Below are positions 11,581 to 23,765 of a stretch of 64,000 nucleotides of DNA, piece by piece (position 1 is the stretch's first letter; the number at the start of each line of letters is the position of its first letter). The notes beneath the pieces were generated by a model that was not told the DNA's origin, did no database searches, and saw nothing but the letters and a program-made list of their open reading frames with translations. The stretch lies in contig CM033745.1 in NCBI GenBank assembly GCA_019671005.1, positions 42,887,834-42,951,833 on the forward strand, given 5' to 3'. Source of the DNA: Hibiscus mutabilis (lineage: Eukaryota; Streptophyta; Magnoliopsida; Malvales; Malvaceae). Made by a program: the position numbers and the translations under genes.

Positions 11581-12100
11581 GGTGCCAGACAAGCTCAGTC
11601 TGGAAATCAGGGGAAGGACAAAGGATAACATTCTAACACCCCTACTCATCAGGAATCTCGGGCCCCTGCTCGAATCTATCATATCCGGGGGAAAAGAAGA
11701 TAAAGAATCACCCGATGTCATAGCAGATATCGTTGAGCTAAATTCAACTTTTGTTTATGCTTTAATAGGCTCGGGATCCACACATTCTTTTGTTTGCGCA
11801 TCCTTGATTGCTAAATTGAAATTGAAACCTAAAACTGTTGATAAAGGCAATGTAGTTACGAACCCTATAGGGGAATCACGTCCATTAACTTCCTTTGCAA
11901 GGAATGTCACATAATCATTTGGAACATACCTTTCCTATTGATCTATATGTATTGCCAACTTGTGAATTCGATCTAGTACTGGGACTAGATTGGTTAAGCA
12001 AGCATGAAGCCTAGGTATATTGCCAAAATAGGAGACTTTATCTCCGGGGTTTAGGAAAGGAATCCATTCTCCTAATTGATAGGAAACTGACTTCAATCTT
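11581..12100 (+). pseudogene. pol: Element E protease domain, catalytic Asp lost
   Basis: Aspartic protease of the Ty3/gypsy type, which would cut Gag-Pol in the particle. The frame reads DVIADIVELNSTFVYALI then G-S-G-STHSF; the expected catalytic Asp codon at 11768-11770 is GGC (Gly). Downstream LVLGLDWLSKHEA is recognisable near 11970-12010 but with a TAG, and the frame changes near 11913. Upstream is the basic linker following the gag zinc knuckle. Inactive on two counts. Confidence 0.9.
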
Positions 12101-12990
12101 TGCTGCTATGGTCTTAAAAGATGAACTTGAATTTGGCTTACCTAGTATGCCAATTGTAACTAAATTCATTGATGTTTTTCCTGAGGAACTCCCTGGTCTC
12201 CCTCCAGCCAGAGAAGTAGAGTTCATGATCGAAGTTCAACCTAGAACAACTCCGATGTCCATCACAGCTTATCGAATGACACCTGTTGAGTTGAAAGAAC
12301 TCAAGAAGCAACTCCAAGAGCTAAAAGACAAAGGCTTTATTTGGCCTAGCTCATCTCCCTAGGGTGCTCCAGTATTGTTTGTGAAGAAGAAAGACGGGAC
12401 TATGAGACTCTGTATTGACTACAGACACAATTGAACAAGCTTACTATCAAGAATAGATACCCCTTGCCAAGAATTAAAGATCTTTTCAATCAACTCGAAG
12501 ATGTTGCGGTATTCTCAAAGATCGATCTTCGATGGGATACTACCAAATAAGGGTAAAAGAAGAAGATGTACCCAAGACAGCCTTTCAAACTCGATATGGC
12601 CATTTTGAATTCCTTGTAATGCCATACGGGTTTATGAATGCTCCGGGTACCTTCATGGACCTCATGAACCATGTATTGAAGCCCTATCTTGACAAGTTCG
12701 TGGTCGTCTTCATTGATGACATTTTGGTGTATTCTCAGAATAAGGAAGAACATTCTGAACACCTTCGAGTTGTATTGCAAACTCTCCGAGAACGTCAATT
12801 GTTCGTAAAGTTCTCTAAATGTGAACTTTGGCTATCGAAAGTCTCATTCCTTGGCCATGTCATCCCGGTAGAAGGGATTAAAGTAGACCCGAGCAAAATT
12901 CACTCCATCTTGGATTGGAGACCTCCGAGGAATGTTGGTGAGGGTCATAAGCTTTCTTGGTTTAGCCGGGTATTATCGATGTTTTGTCAA
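12101..12990 (+). pseudogene. pol: Element E reverse transcriptase domain (frameshifted)
   Basis: RT N-terminus: FIDVFPEELPGLPPAREVEF, then YRMTPVELKELKKQLQELKD and KGFIWPSSSP, ended by TAG at 12360-12362. After a one-base shift near 12427 in the DYRQLN motif, the palm resumes at 12532: GYYQIRVKEEDVPKTAFQTR, FLVMPYGFMNAPGTF (usual GLTNAP is changed) and the catalytic box FIDD at 12709-12720. The thumb follows (KCELWLSKVSFLGHV, ILDWRPPRNV), then another frameshift near 12935. The catalytic aspartates remain but the frame is broken at least twice. Confidence 0.93.
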
Positions 12991-13495
12991 GGGATTCTCA
13001 TCCATTGTCGCAAGCTTGACTAAGCTAACTCGCAAAGATACACCCTTTGTTTGGTTGGAGAACCAACAACGAAGCTTCGATTAACATAAACAAGCCCTGA
13101 CTCATGCTCCAGTTCTCATCCAACTAGTATCGGGCAAGGAGTACACTGTTTACAGTGATGCATCTCATTTGGGACTAGGATGTGTCCTAATGAAAGATTG
13201 AAAAGTGGTAGCTTACGCTTCAAGGCAACTAAAACCACAATAGTCAAACTACCCCACCCATGATCTAGAATTGGCAGCTATCGTGTTTGCACTCAAAGTC
13301 TGGAGACATTACTTGTACGGGGAGAAATGCAACTCGTTCACAGACCACAAGAGCCTCAAATACCTCCTAACTCAGAAAGACTTGAATTTGAGGCAAAGGA
13401 GAAGGCCAAAGTTACTTAAAGACTACGATTTGGTTATCGACTACCATATAGGGAAAGCAAATATGGTTGTTGATGCCCTTAGTCGCAGACCATAG
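12991..13495 (+). pseudogene. pol: Element E RNase H domain
   Basis: RNase H, which degrades the RNA strand during reverse transcription. Seen: FVWLENQQRSF, APVLIQ, YSDASHLGLGCVLM, LELAAIVFALKVWRHYLYG, FTDHKSLKYLLTQKDLNLR, and the end KDYDLVIDYHIGKANMVVDALSRRP with TAG at 13493-13495. Stops interrupt it near 13082, 13199 and 13242. The key acidic residues in SDASH, LELAA and TDHKS can still be seen. Confidence 0.92.
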
Positions 13496-13675
13496 ACGGG
13501 TAAACCCTAAAATCTAAATCCTAAAATAATTCATTTGAAATGTTCCTTTCTTGACTTACAAGTAACCATTCGAAACCTCCCATAATGATCTTGTTCATTC
13601 GTTCATAGCTTCATTGGCTATCAATGCTCATTTTCGTTTATCCAAAGGACAAAAATTCTTGTCTGAACTTTAAGT

Positions 13676-15154
13676 TCAATCTAGTCTAATCTCGAGAATC
13701 AAAGAACTCCAGCAAATTGATCCAGATCTTCAGAAGATTATTTCCAAGCTTGATATAGAGTCTAATTCTAACTTCTCCCTCAAGTTGAATGGACTCCTCT
13801 ATTTCAAAGATAGAGTATGTGTTCCTAACAATGAGGGACTAAAACAAGAGATGCTGCAAAAAGCTCACCAAAGGTCTTTCTCGATTCACCCGGGATCGGT
13901 TAATATGTACAAAGACCTAAAACCACTATACTGGTGGCCAGGCATGAAATCGGCTATCACAGACTTCGTTTCAAAGTGCCTAACTTGTCAAAGAGTCAAA
14001 GTTGAGCATCAAGTCCCCACTGGACTGCTCCAACCAATCAAATTCCCTCAATGGAAATGAGATCAGATTACAATGGACTTCGTTACTGGCCTTCCTTCCA
14101 CTCCAAGAAAGAATGATGTTGTATGGGTGATTGTTAATAGATTCACAAAGTCTACTCACTTCATCCCTGTTCGAATGAACATGAGATTGGAAACCTTAGC
14201 CGAGTTACACATCCATGAAGTGATTCGATTACACGGTGTACCTACAGCTATAATCTCTGATCGAGACCCCAGATTTGCTTCCCGATTCTGGAATTCCTTA
14301 TAGAAGGCTCTAGGAGCTAGAGTGCACCTTAGTAGAGCCTTTCATCCACAATTAGATGGACAATCTAAAATAATCATCCAAGTACTTGAAGACATGCTAC
14401 GTGATTGTGTTATAGACTTCAGAAAGAACTGGGAGAAATCTCTACCCCTAGTAGACTTTGCTTACAACAATAGCTACCAGACATCTATCCAGATGGCTCC
14501 CTTCGAAGCTCTATACAGAAAGAAATGTAGAACTCCCTTTTGTGCTAGTCTGAAATGGGAGAAAACAAAGTATTGGGACCGCAATTGCTCAGAGAAACAA
14601 AGAACAAGTGAAGATCATTCATGATTGATTGAAAACAACTTTTGATAGGCGAAAGCATATACAGACTTGAAAAGGAGAGACATCCAATACAATGTTGGAG
14701 ACAAAGTCCTCCTCAAAGTCTCCCCTTGGAAGAAAGTCTTTCGGTTTGGAAGAAAAGGGAAACTCAATCCCTGATTCATTGGTCCATTTGAAATCATTGA
14801 AAGGATAGGGCCAGTGGCGTATCGATTGGCTCTTCCCAGTGGATTTGACAAGATTCACAATGTCTTTCACGTATCTATGCTCAGAAGGTATAGATCTGAT
14901 CCATCACATGTATTAGAGCCTGAAGAAGTGGACCTGATTCCTGACTTGTTTCTTACGAAGAAGAACCAATCCAAATTCTTGATCTTGAAGTTAGAAAGCT
15001 CAAGAACAAAACTGTTCCTCTTGTTAAAGTCTTGTGGAGAAACCACAAGGTAGAAGAGGCAACGTGGGAATCAGAAGAAGTCATGATGAAACAATATCCT
15101 CACCTATTTGATTCAGGTAAATTTGAGGACAAATTTATTTTAAGGGGGGAGAAT
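13676..15154 (+). pseudogene. pol: Element E integrase with chromodomain-like tail, catalytic Glu lost
   Basis: The HHCC zinc domain is at about 13785-14060 (HQRSFSIH, CLTCQR). A TGA at 14058 precedes the catalytic core: MDFVTGLPSTPRKNDVVW, SDRDPRFASRF, a stop at 14301, then SRAFHPQLDGQS. The third acidic residue of the D,D-35-E set should be the next residue but is Lys (AAA, 14367-14369). The C-terminus has KVSPWKKVF, GPVAYRLALPSGFDKIHNVFHVSMLRRY and a tail with VKVLWRNHKVEEATWE resembling group II chromodomains. The core is catalytically dead. 13496-13675, between RNase H and this domain, is decayed linker. Confidence 0.93.
15139..15154 (+). other. Polypurine tract of element E
   Basis: TTTAAGGGGGGAGAAT directly precedes the TGTAATTCCCC start of the 3' LTR; this is the expected plus-strand primer site. 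Confidence 0.9.
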
Positions 15155-18100
15155 TGTAATTCCCCAAATCCTAGCTTAAAAGTATACCTTAACCTACTCA
15201 ATAGTTTTTGAAATCTATTTGCTATCTTTTAGATCAAATAGGTGAAATTAGAACCAAATCAAATTGAAATTAAAACTAGAAGGTTTAAATTGAATGATGG
15301 AAATGTGAACATGCAAAGCTTTAGAGTTTTTATGTAAATTGAATTAAAGTTGGAGGCCTAGACACATGTTCTCATTTGATGAAAACATGTGCCTTGTGAG
15401 AGATGACTCACGACAAACTAGAAGGGAAAGATGAACAAAATTATGTCATCTTCTTCATCCACCATAACTGAATGTTTGAGAGAGAAAGAATGAGAAAAAG
15501 CTTATTAGATTATCTTTAATTCATGTTTCTTGTTGAACTTTGATCAAATTATCTTAGAAGAAGGTAAAAACCTTGATTCCTCACTTCAATTACATGCTTG
15601 AATCTTGAATTAGTGATATTCTTGTTGCCTATTTTGAATAGGATGATTGTTATGCATGTTAGAATGATGTTAGCTTCTAATGATCCTTGAAATTATGAGT
15701 GTTAGTAGTCAAATTGCTAAAGAGAATGTGTATGGGTTGCTGGAAATTGAGAATAGGGATCATGGTTGAAACTAGTTTCGATTAAGGACTGTTTTGCTAG
15801 ATGAAAATATGTAAACATGCTTAATTGTATATGTTGCCCTGTTTTGATCACATTGCTAGGTGAATTGAGACTTGAATAGAGTAAATAGTTTGTTGGAAAA
15901 TTAATGCATATAGTTGGATTGGTTAAAGCTAGGTAATGGACTGCTCAAATGGTGAATTAGAGGAATATTGTTGATCAAATGGATCAAATTGAACATAGTA
16001 CTATAATGCCCTATTTTAATCACATTAATAGGTGAATTGGAATGACCTAGACATGTAAGAACATGAAAATAAGTTGAATTATAATGTTAGAATCTTGTTT
16101 AGATGAATTATAAAGCATTAACTTTGAAAAATCACCATAAATTGTATAAATGGAATTTAAGGCTGAAATTTTTATGGACAGTGCCTTAACATATCTAAAT
16201 TCTTTAGGAGAAAACAGAACAGAATTCTGGATTGTAGAATGAATTGTAGAAAAGAAACACTAGGGATAGTGCAAACTATCCAGTGTTGTAAATTACCCTA
16301 TCTTTAAGCTAAAAACTGTATTAATTGGAAAATGATTAAAATACAAGACCTATATGGTTAGAAATACAATTAAGTTGGCTTTCCAACGGTGTAAACTAAT
16401 TGAAATTCTGACCTACGGAATGAAAGTTATGCATGTTTAAGAGAACAGAGTACACGCTGCCTGGTAGCAGCAGTTTAGGTATTGTGGCAGTTTTGTAAAC
16501 TGTTTTGCAAATAGTTTTGAGACAGTTTAATTGCTGCCCTGTTTTGCCTTAATATGGAATGTAGGTAGTTTGATAACGTGCATTAAGGTGTGTATATGAA
16601 GATGCTATCTGTTTTGTATATATAATGTATTAACCTTGCTGCCATGTTGAATGATTTTTTGATTCCATGTTGTGACTATGTTCTATCTATGTGATCTACT
16701 AGAGCAAGGTGAGGACTTTGGGGAAGTATCTAAAGTCGAGCATTCAAGGGACAAGCAAAAGGAAATAGTCTTTCGAGACTAGCTAGCTTGGGGAGTATTG
16801 TGAGTGTAGTTTATTGTAGAGTTAGGACTAGGTCCTTACTAAAGCAAGCACGTCTAAATTCTTGAATTGTTAAATTGGACTTAATATGATCTTGACCTGA
16901 TAAGAGAACTATGAAATAAGATAATACATGAAACTTGACTACATCCTTGAAGTGTTGTATAAATGGAATGCTAGCATGTATAAGTGGTAACATTGATGCT
17001 TGTATGTATGACATGGTATTGTGACCAATTGCTTAAACCGGATGCTTGATGTGCTAGCTTAGATGATGCAATGAACACTTGAAATGATGAGTTATGACTC
17101 TATTGGCCTAAGGGCTTAGTACATATATACACTTACCATGCAATACTCGAAATGACTCTTGAAAAAGATAATGCTAGACATGAACTTGTACACTTGAATG
17201 ATACATGATCTTGAACTTGAAAAGTTTGAAATCCTTGAATAAATGAATTATAATCAAACAACCTTAGTTGCTAGTTCAATAGGTAGAAGGGCATGCCTTA
17301 GAGTCTAGAGCTCATTGTGTCAGGGTGGACTACGGTCCAACACTAAGGCCCCTAATTGGCGACAAACGGAGGGTACGTAAGTGGTCTTTGGCGACAGTAG
17401 GAGGGTTGACCAGTACTACGGTACATCTTGTGGCGACAGTTGGTTGAAGACTCAATTACCTAGATAAACTATGAACCAAGGATTGTGTTTAAATGATAAT
17501 AAATGAGGTAATAAGCTTGAATAGCTTGATTTCTTGTCATGTAAGCATGAATTGCTTGATTTTTTGCTATGTAAGTATGAATAGCTTGATTACTTGTCAT
17601 GGAAGCATGATTTGCTTGATTTCTTGTTATGTAAGTATGAATAGCTTGATTACTTGTTATGTAAGCATGAATTATGATTCATTGTCTCTTGCTTCTTATG
17701 CTATTCGAATACCTTGAAATCCTTAGCTAGGATCATTCTTGACTAATTGACACTTAATTTGATATAACAATTGGTTAGAACTAGTTACTACTTCAGTAAG
17801 TATATTCTTGTACTTATCAGTTTTGTTTTCATCCTTCCCAACCACGTGATAAAGGATTCGATCGTTGCTTGATCCTGAAGCCTGATTCTTGAGCTCGAAG
17901 CAAGACACAAGCATAGCTAGAGTATGGTTCATACTTGTTTTTGTATTTCTCCTAGTTGGTGGCACCTAGACATATACATGTAGCTAGGACTAGACCATGC
18001 ATCTTCTTTGTTTTGGGAGGATTGTATATATACATGAACATGGCTACTTGATGTTTTGAATACTTGTATATATATGCTCTTGTATGGGCCTTCCATGTTA

Positions 18101-18662
18101 ATAACATAGTTGTTAAGACTAAAGTATTTAATGAACTCAAATTATATGTAATGAAAAGATTGTTTGCTGCGCATATGTGTATACTTTAAATGTTTCAAAG
18201 TAATTGATCTAGCCTATTGTGCCATTCGAATGCCTTGTGAAATTATATAGTCACTTGTGTGAATATACCATGTTGTAGGTGTTTTATGTGTGTGTATGGT
18301 AAATGTCGAATGGTATGGCTTGTTTGGAGATAAGATACATGCAATTGTTTGTTCAAATGATCATGTTTAGTAAATTTAGGTATGTAATATTACATGTATC
18401 AATCTAAGGAACAATTAAATGAAATGGAAGTTTGTTTACTCATTTAGGCTATTCGAATGTTAGTGTATGATGATGTTAATTAAAATGTTGAAGTACTAAC
18501 CTATAATGTCTTGTAAACAAATATGAATGTTTGGTTGCTTGCAAGTTAAGTAACTCACTGAATAGGGAGGAGTTAACATGTTCTTGCCTCGTTCTTGCTT
18601 GTAATGGTCTTGGTAACGCTCCCGAGCCCGCTTGCTACTAACCTGGGGTAGGGGGTGTTACA
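15155..18662 (+). repeat. Element E 3' LTR (3508 bp)
   Basis: It runs from TGTAATTCCCCAAATCC to GGGGGTGTTACA. It keeps the segment missing from the 5' LTR (about 16361-16845) but has lost the GCCCAGAA hairpin: near 16110 the sequence skips about 50 bases present at 8125-8175. The second hairpin is at 16264-16281 with both arms changed, GGATAGT and ACTATCC. The triple GGCGACAG block is at 17312-17470, and five 30-bp repeats follow at 17517-17666. Confidence 0.93.
17517..17666 (+). repeat. 30-bp tandem repeat, five copies (3' LTR of element E)
   Basis: Same unit as 9078-9287 but five copies, so the two LTRs of one element differ in repeat number. The first unit starts TTGAATAGCTTG. Confidence 0.92.
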
Positions 18663-18667
18663 TGGAT
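18663..18667. other. Target-site duplication TGGAT, right copy of element E
   Basis: Perfect copy of 7160-7164 directly after the terminal TGTTACA of the 3' LTR. Confidence 0.95.
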
Positions 18668-18881
18668 ATTTACTAAAACGTATCATACATATCATTTGGT
18701 AAAGGCATGATCATGTTTTCTTGAATACAAAGTAACATTTCACGCAAACAACCATTTGATCATGACATGTACATATATACTTAAATACTTGGCAACTTAT
18801 GTCATAAGCATTCGTTCAAGCATGGCATGTACATATATTCACACATAGACTATCGAAATATAGTTCATGCATGAACATTTG
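18663..18881 (-). mobile_element. LTR D, second segment
   Basis: Continuation of LTR D after element E. It is 219 bp, AT-rich, with no frame. It is interrupted again at 18882 by element F, leaving ATTTG (18877-18881) as the expected duplication for F. Confidence 0.7.
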
Positions 18882-21800
18882 TGTAATATCCTCAAAACTA
18901 ATATAAAGAAAGTTACTACAATGCTTTCATTTGATTCCTAATTGATTGAAAACAAGATACTAGGTATAGTTAATAAGGACTAGAATGCTATAATTGAAAA
19001 AGTGGTAACCTAATGTATAAGTGACCAAACCGAAACAAGTTACAAATTGAAGGAATGCATGATAAATTCTCACACTCATAAAATTCCCCTACACATGTCA
19101 TTAATTAGTGGATAATTAAGGACAAATTAGTCCTTTTAGGGGGAGATAATTGATGAACCATTGTCATCTTCCTCCCTAGTAGCCGAGTTAATGAACAAAG
19201 AAGAGAGAAAAGGGGATTGAGTGAGAAAATTCTATAACCATGCATTCAAGCTTGAATTTGGAGAAATTGGAGTTGCTAGCATTCATATAATCTTGATAGG
19301 AAGCTAAAATCTCTTCCTTAATGTGTTATAGATTCAAATGATGCATGTAGATTCTAAGTTCTTGCTTGAATTACATGAATTGGATTATTGGTTAGTGAAT
19401 TGATGCTATGAATTAGTTAAGAAGTTCAATTGATTGATCAATCTATGAAATTGATGTTGCCAATAATCAAATTGATGGTGAAATGCTATGCTAGTTGCTG
19501 GAAAAATTTGGATGACGATTAGAATGGATGATTGATATGAGAATGGAAATTCTGGTTGCTGGAAATTCTAGTGAATTGATGTCTTAATGAATCAAATTGA
19601 AAACATTGATCAATTACCCTGTTTTTATAGGATTGACACATAATTGGACTAACTTAGACATGCATGAATGAGTATATATATTGAACAATCATGTTAGGAT
19701 CCTTGTCTAAGTGATTAAAGAAGCTAGAATCTAGCTAATGGAAAGCTGTCCAAAATACTCTGTTTTGGGCAGTGAGTTTGAAAAATTGTCGAAAATCACA
19801 TAGACCAAATTAGGGAGTAAATCTTATATGTACAGAATCGTGAGTATGTCTAGTTTCGTATACAACAAACGAAATTGAATTCCGAGTTATAAAGCAGTTT
19901 GTAGAGATAAATCTCTAAGGATATTACAAACTGTCCAGTGGCATAATTTGGTCAGCCTTTAAATAAAAAAATGGATTAATTCACAATGAATAAAAATTTA
20001 AGGTCTATATGGTTAGAAGGAAAACTAATTTAGCTTTCTAACAGTGTAAACGGTTTGAAATTCTGACGTGCGAAATAAAAGATATGAACATTTAAGCAAG
20101 CAGTGCACATGCTGCCAGGCAGCAACAATCTTGATGTTTGTATTGAATTGAATGCTTGAGTATATGGAGTCACATAATGAATCAATTGGTTGCTGGATTT
20201 TACCTAATACACTATGAATTGTATGAATGTTAGATCAAGTGGAAATTGAGGGAAAAAGGGCTCAAATAGAACAGCAAGCTAGTAGAGGGAAAGGGATTTC
20301 AATCTGGGATCGACAATAGCTCAGAAAATTTGTATGAGTGTAGTTTAAAGTTTGGAGATGGCGGTAACCTCTCCAAGTCCATTTTTGATTTGTATTTCTT
20401 ATTGATTCTTAGTATAATTGTGTAATGAGCTTGCTATGGGGCATTAGCAAGGTAAGTGCTCTTTTGTGTGGTTACTTGATTGTAAAGCATGCTTGAATTA
20501 CTATTGATTGTCATGATAAGCTTCTTGCTTAATTGAACTATATTGAAATGAAGCATGTTGATATGGTTAGAAGTAACTAAATTCATTGTTTAATGACATA
20601 TTTATTGACATACCTTCATTGACTATTGGAATATTGATATTGGTATTGGCTATGAACCCTATTCGAATGAAAGGGAATATTGGCACTAAATGTGCACATT
20701 GAATTGAATCATGCTTCTAATTGAATGAAAATGATAACTATTGTTAGCCTTGGTCTCGAGTCGGTCTTAGATATAGTTGGCATGCCATAGAGTCTATAGT
20801 GCTCATTATCGGGGTGGACTACGGTCTGGGACATTGGTCCCTAATTAGTGACAGTAGGAGGGAAGTATTGTTATTGGTCATTGGCGACAGTAGGAGGGAT
20901 TTGAATGGTACTATGTACCATATTGAATATTGTTATTGGTGATAGTTTTGTTGGAGACTCGAGTATCTAGACTAAGTAATTGATTCTCAAGGCTATACTT
21001 AAAATGAACTATAACTCATGTACATTGAATCTATTGATACATTGAATTGCATTGATTGGTAGTAAAGGAAAATTGATTGCCATGAACTATTGACATTGAG
21101 ACATTGATTGAACATTGCTTATATGAGATTGCTTGATTGTAAAGAAAAGAACAAATGCCATGAACTATGGATATTGAGACATTTGTTGAACACTGAACCT
21201 ATTTCTATATTGAATTGCATTGATTGATTACAAAGGAAAATCGAATGCCATGAACTATTGATATTGAGACATTGGTTGAACATTGCTTCTATGAGATTTC
21301 TTGAGTTTGAAACATTGATTTTGTTTAAATGACATGATAAGCTTATTGTTAATCGAATTTGATGAAAGAGTACGTTTTCATCTTGTTATAGTTCTCCTAG
21401 GATGGTGGCACCTAAGGCATGTAAATTCATGATCACTTAGTTATGGTTTGTATAAATTAACTTCATCTATGATCTATTAAGAGTATGGTATGTATACTTA
21501 TGAGCATGTATGCACTTAATTAAGCTTGAATGCTTGTTAGTCTCATGATAGATTTCCATGGTTAGATTATGCATGTAATGGTTGAATAGAAATATTGAGG
21601 TTCATTAGATAACAATAAGTAAATGTAGTAATCCACTTGTTTGGACATGAACCACTTTGGTCACATAAGGTATTAGCCCAATGATGTATGTAATATTGGA
21701 AGTATGTATAGTAGCTACATTGAATGATGAAACCTTCTATTATTATCCATCTAGTTTGAATAGTTACTTGAAGAACAAATAAGTCCAAAATGGTATTGAT

Positions 21801-21962
21801 TATGACAACAATTGCATTATGGGTCCTTATCTATTCGAATTGTATCTTGATGTGCAAGAAAGACTTAAAACAAATCAAACTCTCTACCTTCAATTGAATG
21901 AATCATTGATTGTAATTGTAGTAACTTACCTAATCCTACTAGTGTGGTTAGAGTATGTTACA
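18882..21962 (+). repeat. Element F 5' LTR (3081 bp)
   Basis: It runs from TGTAATATCCTCAAAAC to GAGTATGTTACA, immediately before a perfect PBS. The termini differ from the TGTAACACCCC family, so this is a second LTR subfamily, shared with element K. It carries degenerate versions of the two hairpins (19746-19772, 19919-19936), a TGACG block near 20063, the triple GGCGACAG-type block at 20790-20975, about three copies of an ~80-bp repeat at 21060-21310, and the CTCCTAGGATGGTGGCACC block near 21389. Confidence 0.92.
21060..21310 (+). repeat. Imperfect ~80-bp tandem repeat, about three copies
   Basis: The phrases GCCATGAACTAT and ATTGAGACATTGGTTGAAC recur three times with length changes. Element K's LTR has the same repeat (as a 77-bp unit) in five copies at 42929-43313. 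Confidence 0.75.
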
Positions 21963-21965
21963 GAA

Positions 21966-21977
21966 TGGTATCAGAGC
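21966..21977 (+). other. Primer-binding site of element F (initiator tRNA-Met)
   Basis: TGGTATCAGAGC, a perfect 12-base complement of the plant initiator tRNA-Met 3' end, three bases after the LTR. Confidence 0.95.
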
Positions 21978-22112
21978 TTATGGTTGCATAATTCTAGGGT
22001 TTATTGCATGAATAGGTTATTGTCGTTGATCATTTAGGTGCTACCTAGGAGTTACTTGAATATTGATTGGACTATGACTTGAGATTGACTTTTCTTATTT
22101 TTTATATATAGA

Positions 22113-23330
22113 ATGTTTGAAACAAGATTGGGAAAAGATAATGAAAGCCCGACTGGCTCCTCGAATGAGGGAGGGAGCGTAATGATGAACCAGGATCCCC
22201 AGAAGCCTGCTGAACCTCAACAAGTTCAGCAAGAAGTTCCCATGATTCATCCTATTCAACGAGAATGCTTCTCCAATATGAAGGAGATGTTTGATCAGAT
22301 GATTATCTCAATGAGACAAAGTACTACTGACTCTCCAGTAGCAAAACTGGCAAGAGCTCCTATTGATAAATTAGCTTAACACCGAGCTTACACCTTCACT
22401 GGAACAAGTGAAGACAAGCCAGAAGAAGCGGAGTACTGATTGGAGAATACGACAAGAATCTTGTCTGAGCAACTGTAGTGCTCAGATGAACACAAACTGG
22501 AGTGTGCAGTAGCTTTGTTGGCCGATGAGGCACTTAATTGGTGGGAAAATACTACCTTGACAGCACCTGAAGAAGCTGTCACCTGGGAATTCTTAAAAAT
22601 TCAAAAATAAGTATATTAGTGATTAGTATCTTGTTGATCGCAAAAAGAAGTTCTTGTACTTGAAGCAAGAAGGGAAATCAATTGAGCAGTGTGTTAGCTA
22701 GTTTTGCAAATACGGCTCGGAGTTTATAAAGGAAGAAGAAGATAAATGTAGAATGTTCATAGATGGACTCAATGATGAATTAGGCCCCATGTTCACTGCT
22801 TTGGGGATTACTAACTTCCAAGAATTGGTTAACCGAGTCATTGCTACCGAAGCCAAGATGAAGACTTCGGCAAAATGATCAGAGAATCAGTCCTAGGATA
22901 ACAAAAGATCGAGGGATGATCTCAAGTATCATTGGCGCAATAAGAAACAAAATCATCAAGGAGGAAATTCTTCCAATCAAGGAAATTTCTCTAAGGGTAG
23001 CTATATACCCAAGCCACAAGCTATGTCCAGATCCTCAACACCTATGGTGTCCTTGGATAGCATCGGGAATACCGGGAGGGAGAACCAAATCACTACTTGC
23101 AAGACTTGGCAAAAGAACCATACCAGAGTTTGCAGAAAGCTCACTAATGCTTGTTACTTGTGCGGAGACACGACACACTATGTCAAAGATTGCCCCTAAA
23201 ATCTGAACAAGTTGCCTTCTCATGTTTATCACAAATCAAATCAAGCTCCTTCATCCAAGGGAAAGGGTTCGAAGCAATCTAACTCAGGCAACTACGGGAT
23301 GAGCAAAGGCCAATGGTCTAATGCTATATA
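22113..23330 (+). pseudogene. gag: Element F gag (decayed)
   Basis: It starts at ATG 22113 (MFETRLGKDNESPTGSSNEG), the same N-terminus as the other gags here, and stays open to TAA at 22377-22379. That stop is at the Gln of the DKLAQHRAYTF motif, a C-to-T change. Beyond it come LADEALNWWENTTL, several stops, KCRMFIDGLNDELG, and two zinc knuckles near 23098-23195: CKTWQKNHTRVC (second Cys missing) and CYLCGDTTHYVKDC (complete CX2CX4HX4C). A stop follows at about 23198. It cannot make a full Gag. Confidence 0.92.
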
Positions 23331-23765
23331 TCAAGAGTCTCGAGCACCTGCTCGAGTCTATCATATCTGTGGTCGGGAGGAGGAAGAATCTCCTAACGTA
23401 ATTACAAGTACAATCTACCTCGATACTTATCTTGTTTATGCTTTATTTGATACGGGATCAACTCATTCATTCATAAGATCTCCTTTAATTGAAAAGCTTA
23501 AATTGAAGCCTGAATATTTTAGTTGTAGCTTAATTGCTACCAATCCTTTAGGAGACAATGTAATAGTGAACCAAATATGTAAAGGTTGCCCTTTATTCAT
23601 TCAAGGCATCGTGTTCCTAGCTGACTTGTTATTGTTGCCTTTTGTTGAAATCGATCTCATTTTAGGATGAGATTGGTTAGAAAGGCATCAAGCTTGGGCA
23701 GATTGCAAAAAGAGAAAATTGTTTCTCCGAGGTCTAGGAGAAAATCCATTACCTTGATTGATAAG
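23331..23765 (+). pseudogene. pol: Element F protease domain, active-site triad intact
   Basis: Lies mostly in an open frame spanning 23212-23670. It has VYHICGREEEESPNVI, then YALFDTGSTHSF with the D-T-G triad at 23449-23457, LIEKLKLKPEYF, ATNPLGDNV and FVEIDLILG, where TGA replaces Trp at the usual GLDW. After this the frame shifts. The catalytic motif is the best preserved protease in the window, but the domain is not connected to the rest of pol. Confidence 0.9.

Larger units (their letters stand above)
7165..18662 (+). mobile_element. Element E: complete but dead Tekay/Del-type LTR retrotransposon
   Basis: This 11,498-bp element has two LTRs, a tRNA-Met PBS, gag, protease, RT, RNase H, integrase, a chromodomain-like tail and a polypurine tract, in Ty3/gypsy order. 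It is flanked by perfect 5-bp duplications TGGAT (7160-7164 and 18663-18667), so it inserted as a unit into LTR D. The LTRs differ by about a dozen bases in their first ~185 aligned positions by eye, plus several indels, so insertion is old. The internal region carries many stops and frameshifts, and two catalytic residues are replaced (protease Asp to Gly, integrase Glu to Lys). Confidence 0.95.

Noticed and set aside
21966..21977. tRNA gene signal at the tRNA-Met-like sequences
   Set aside because: Only the 12-base complement of the tRNA 3' end is present at each site, directly after an LTR; these are primer-binding sites.
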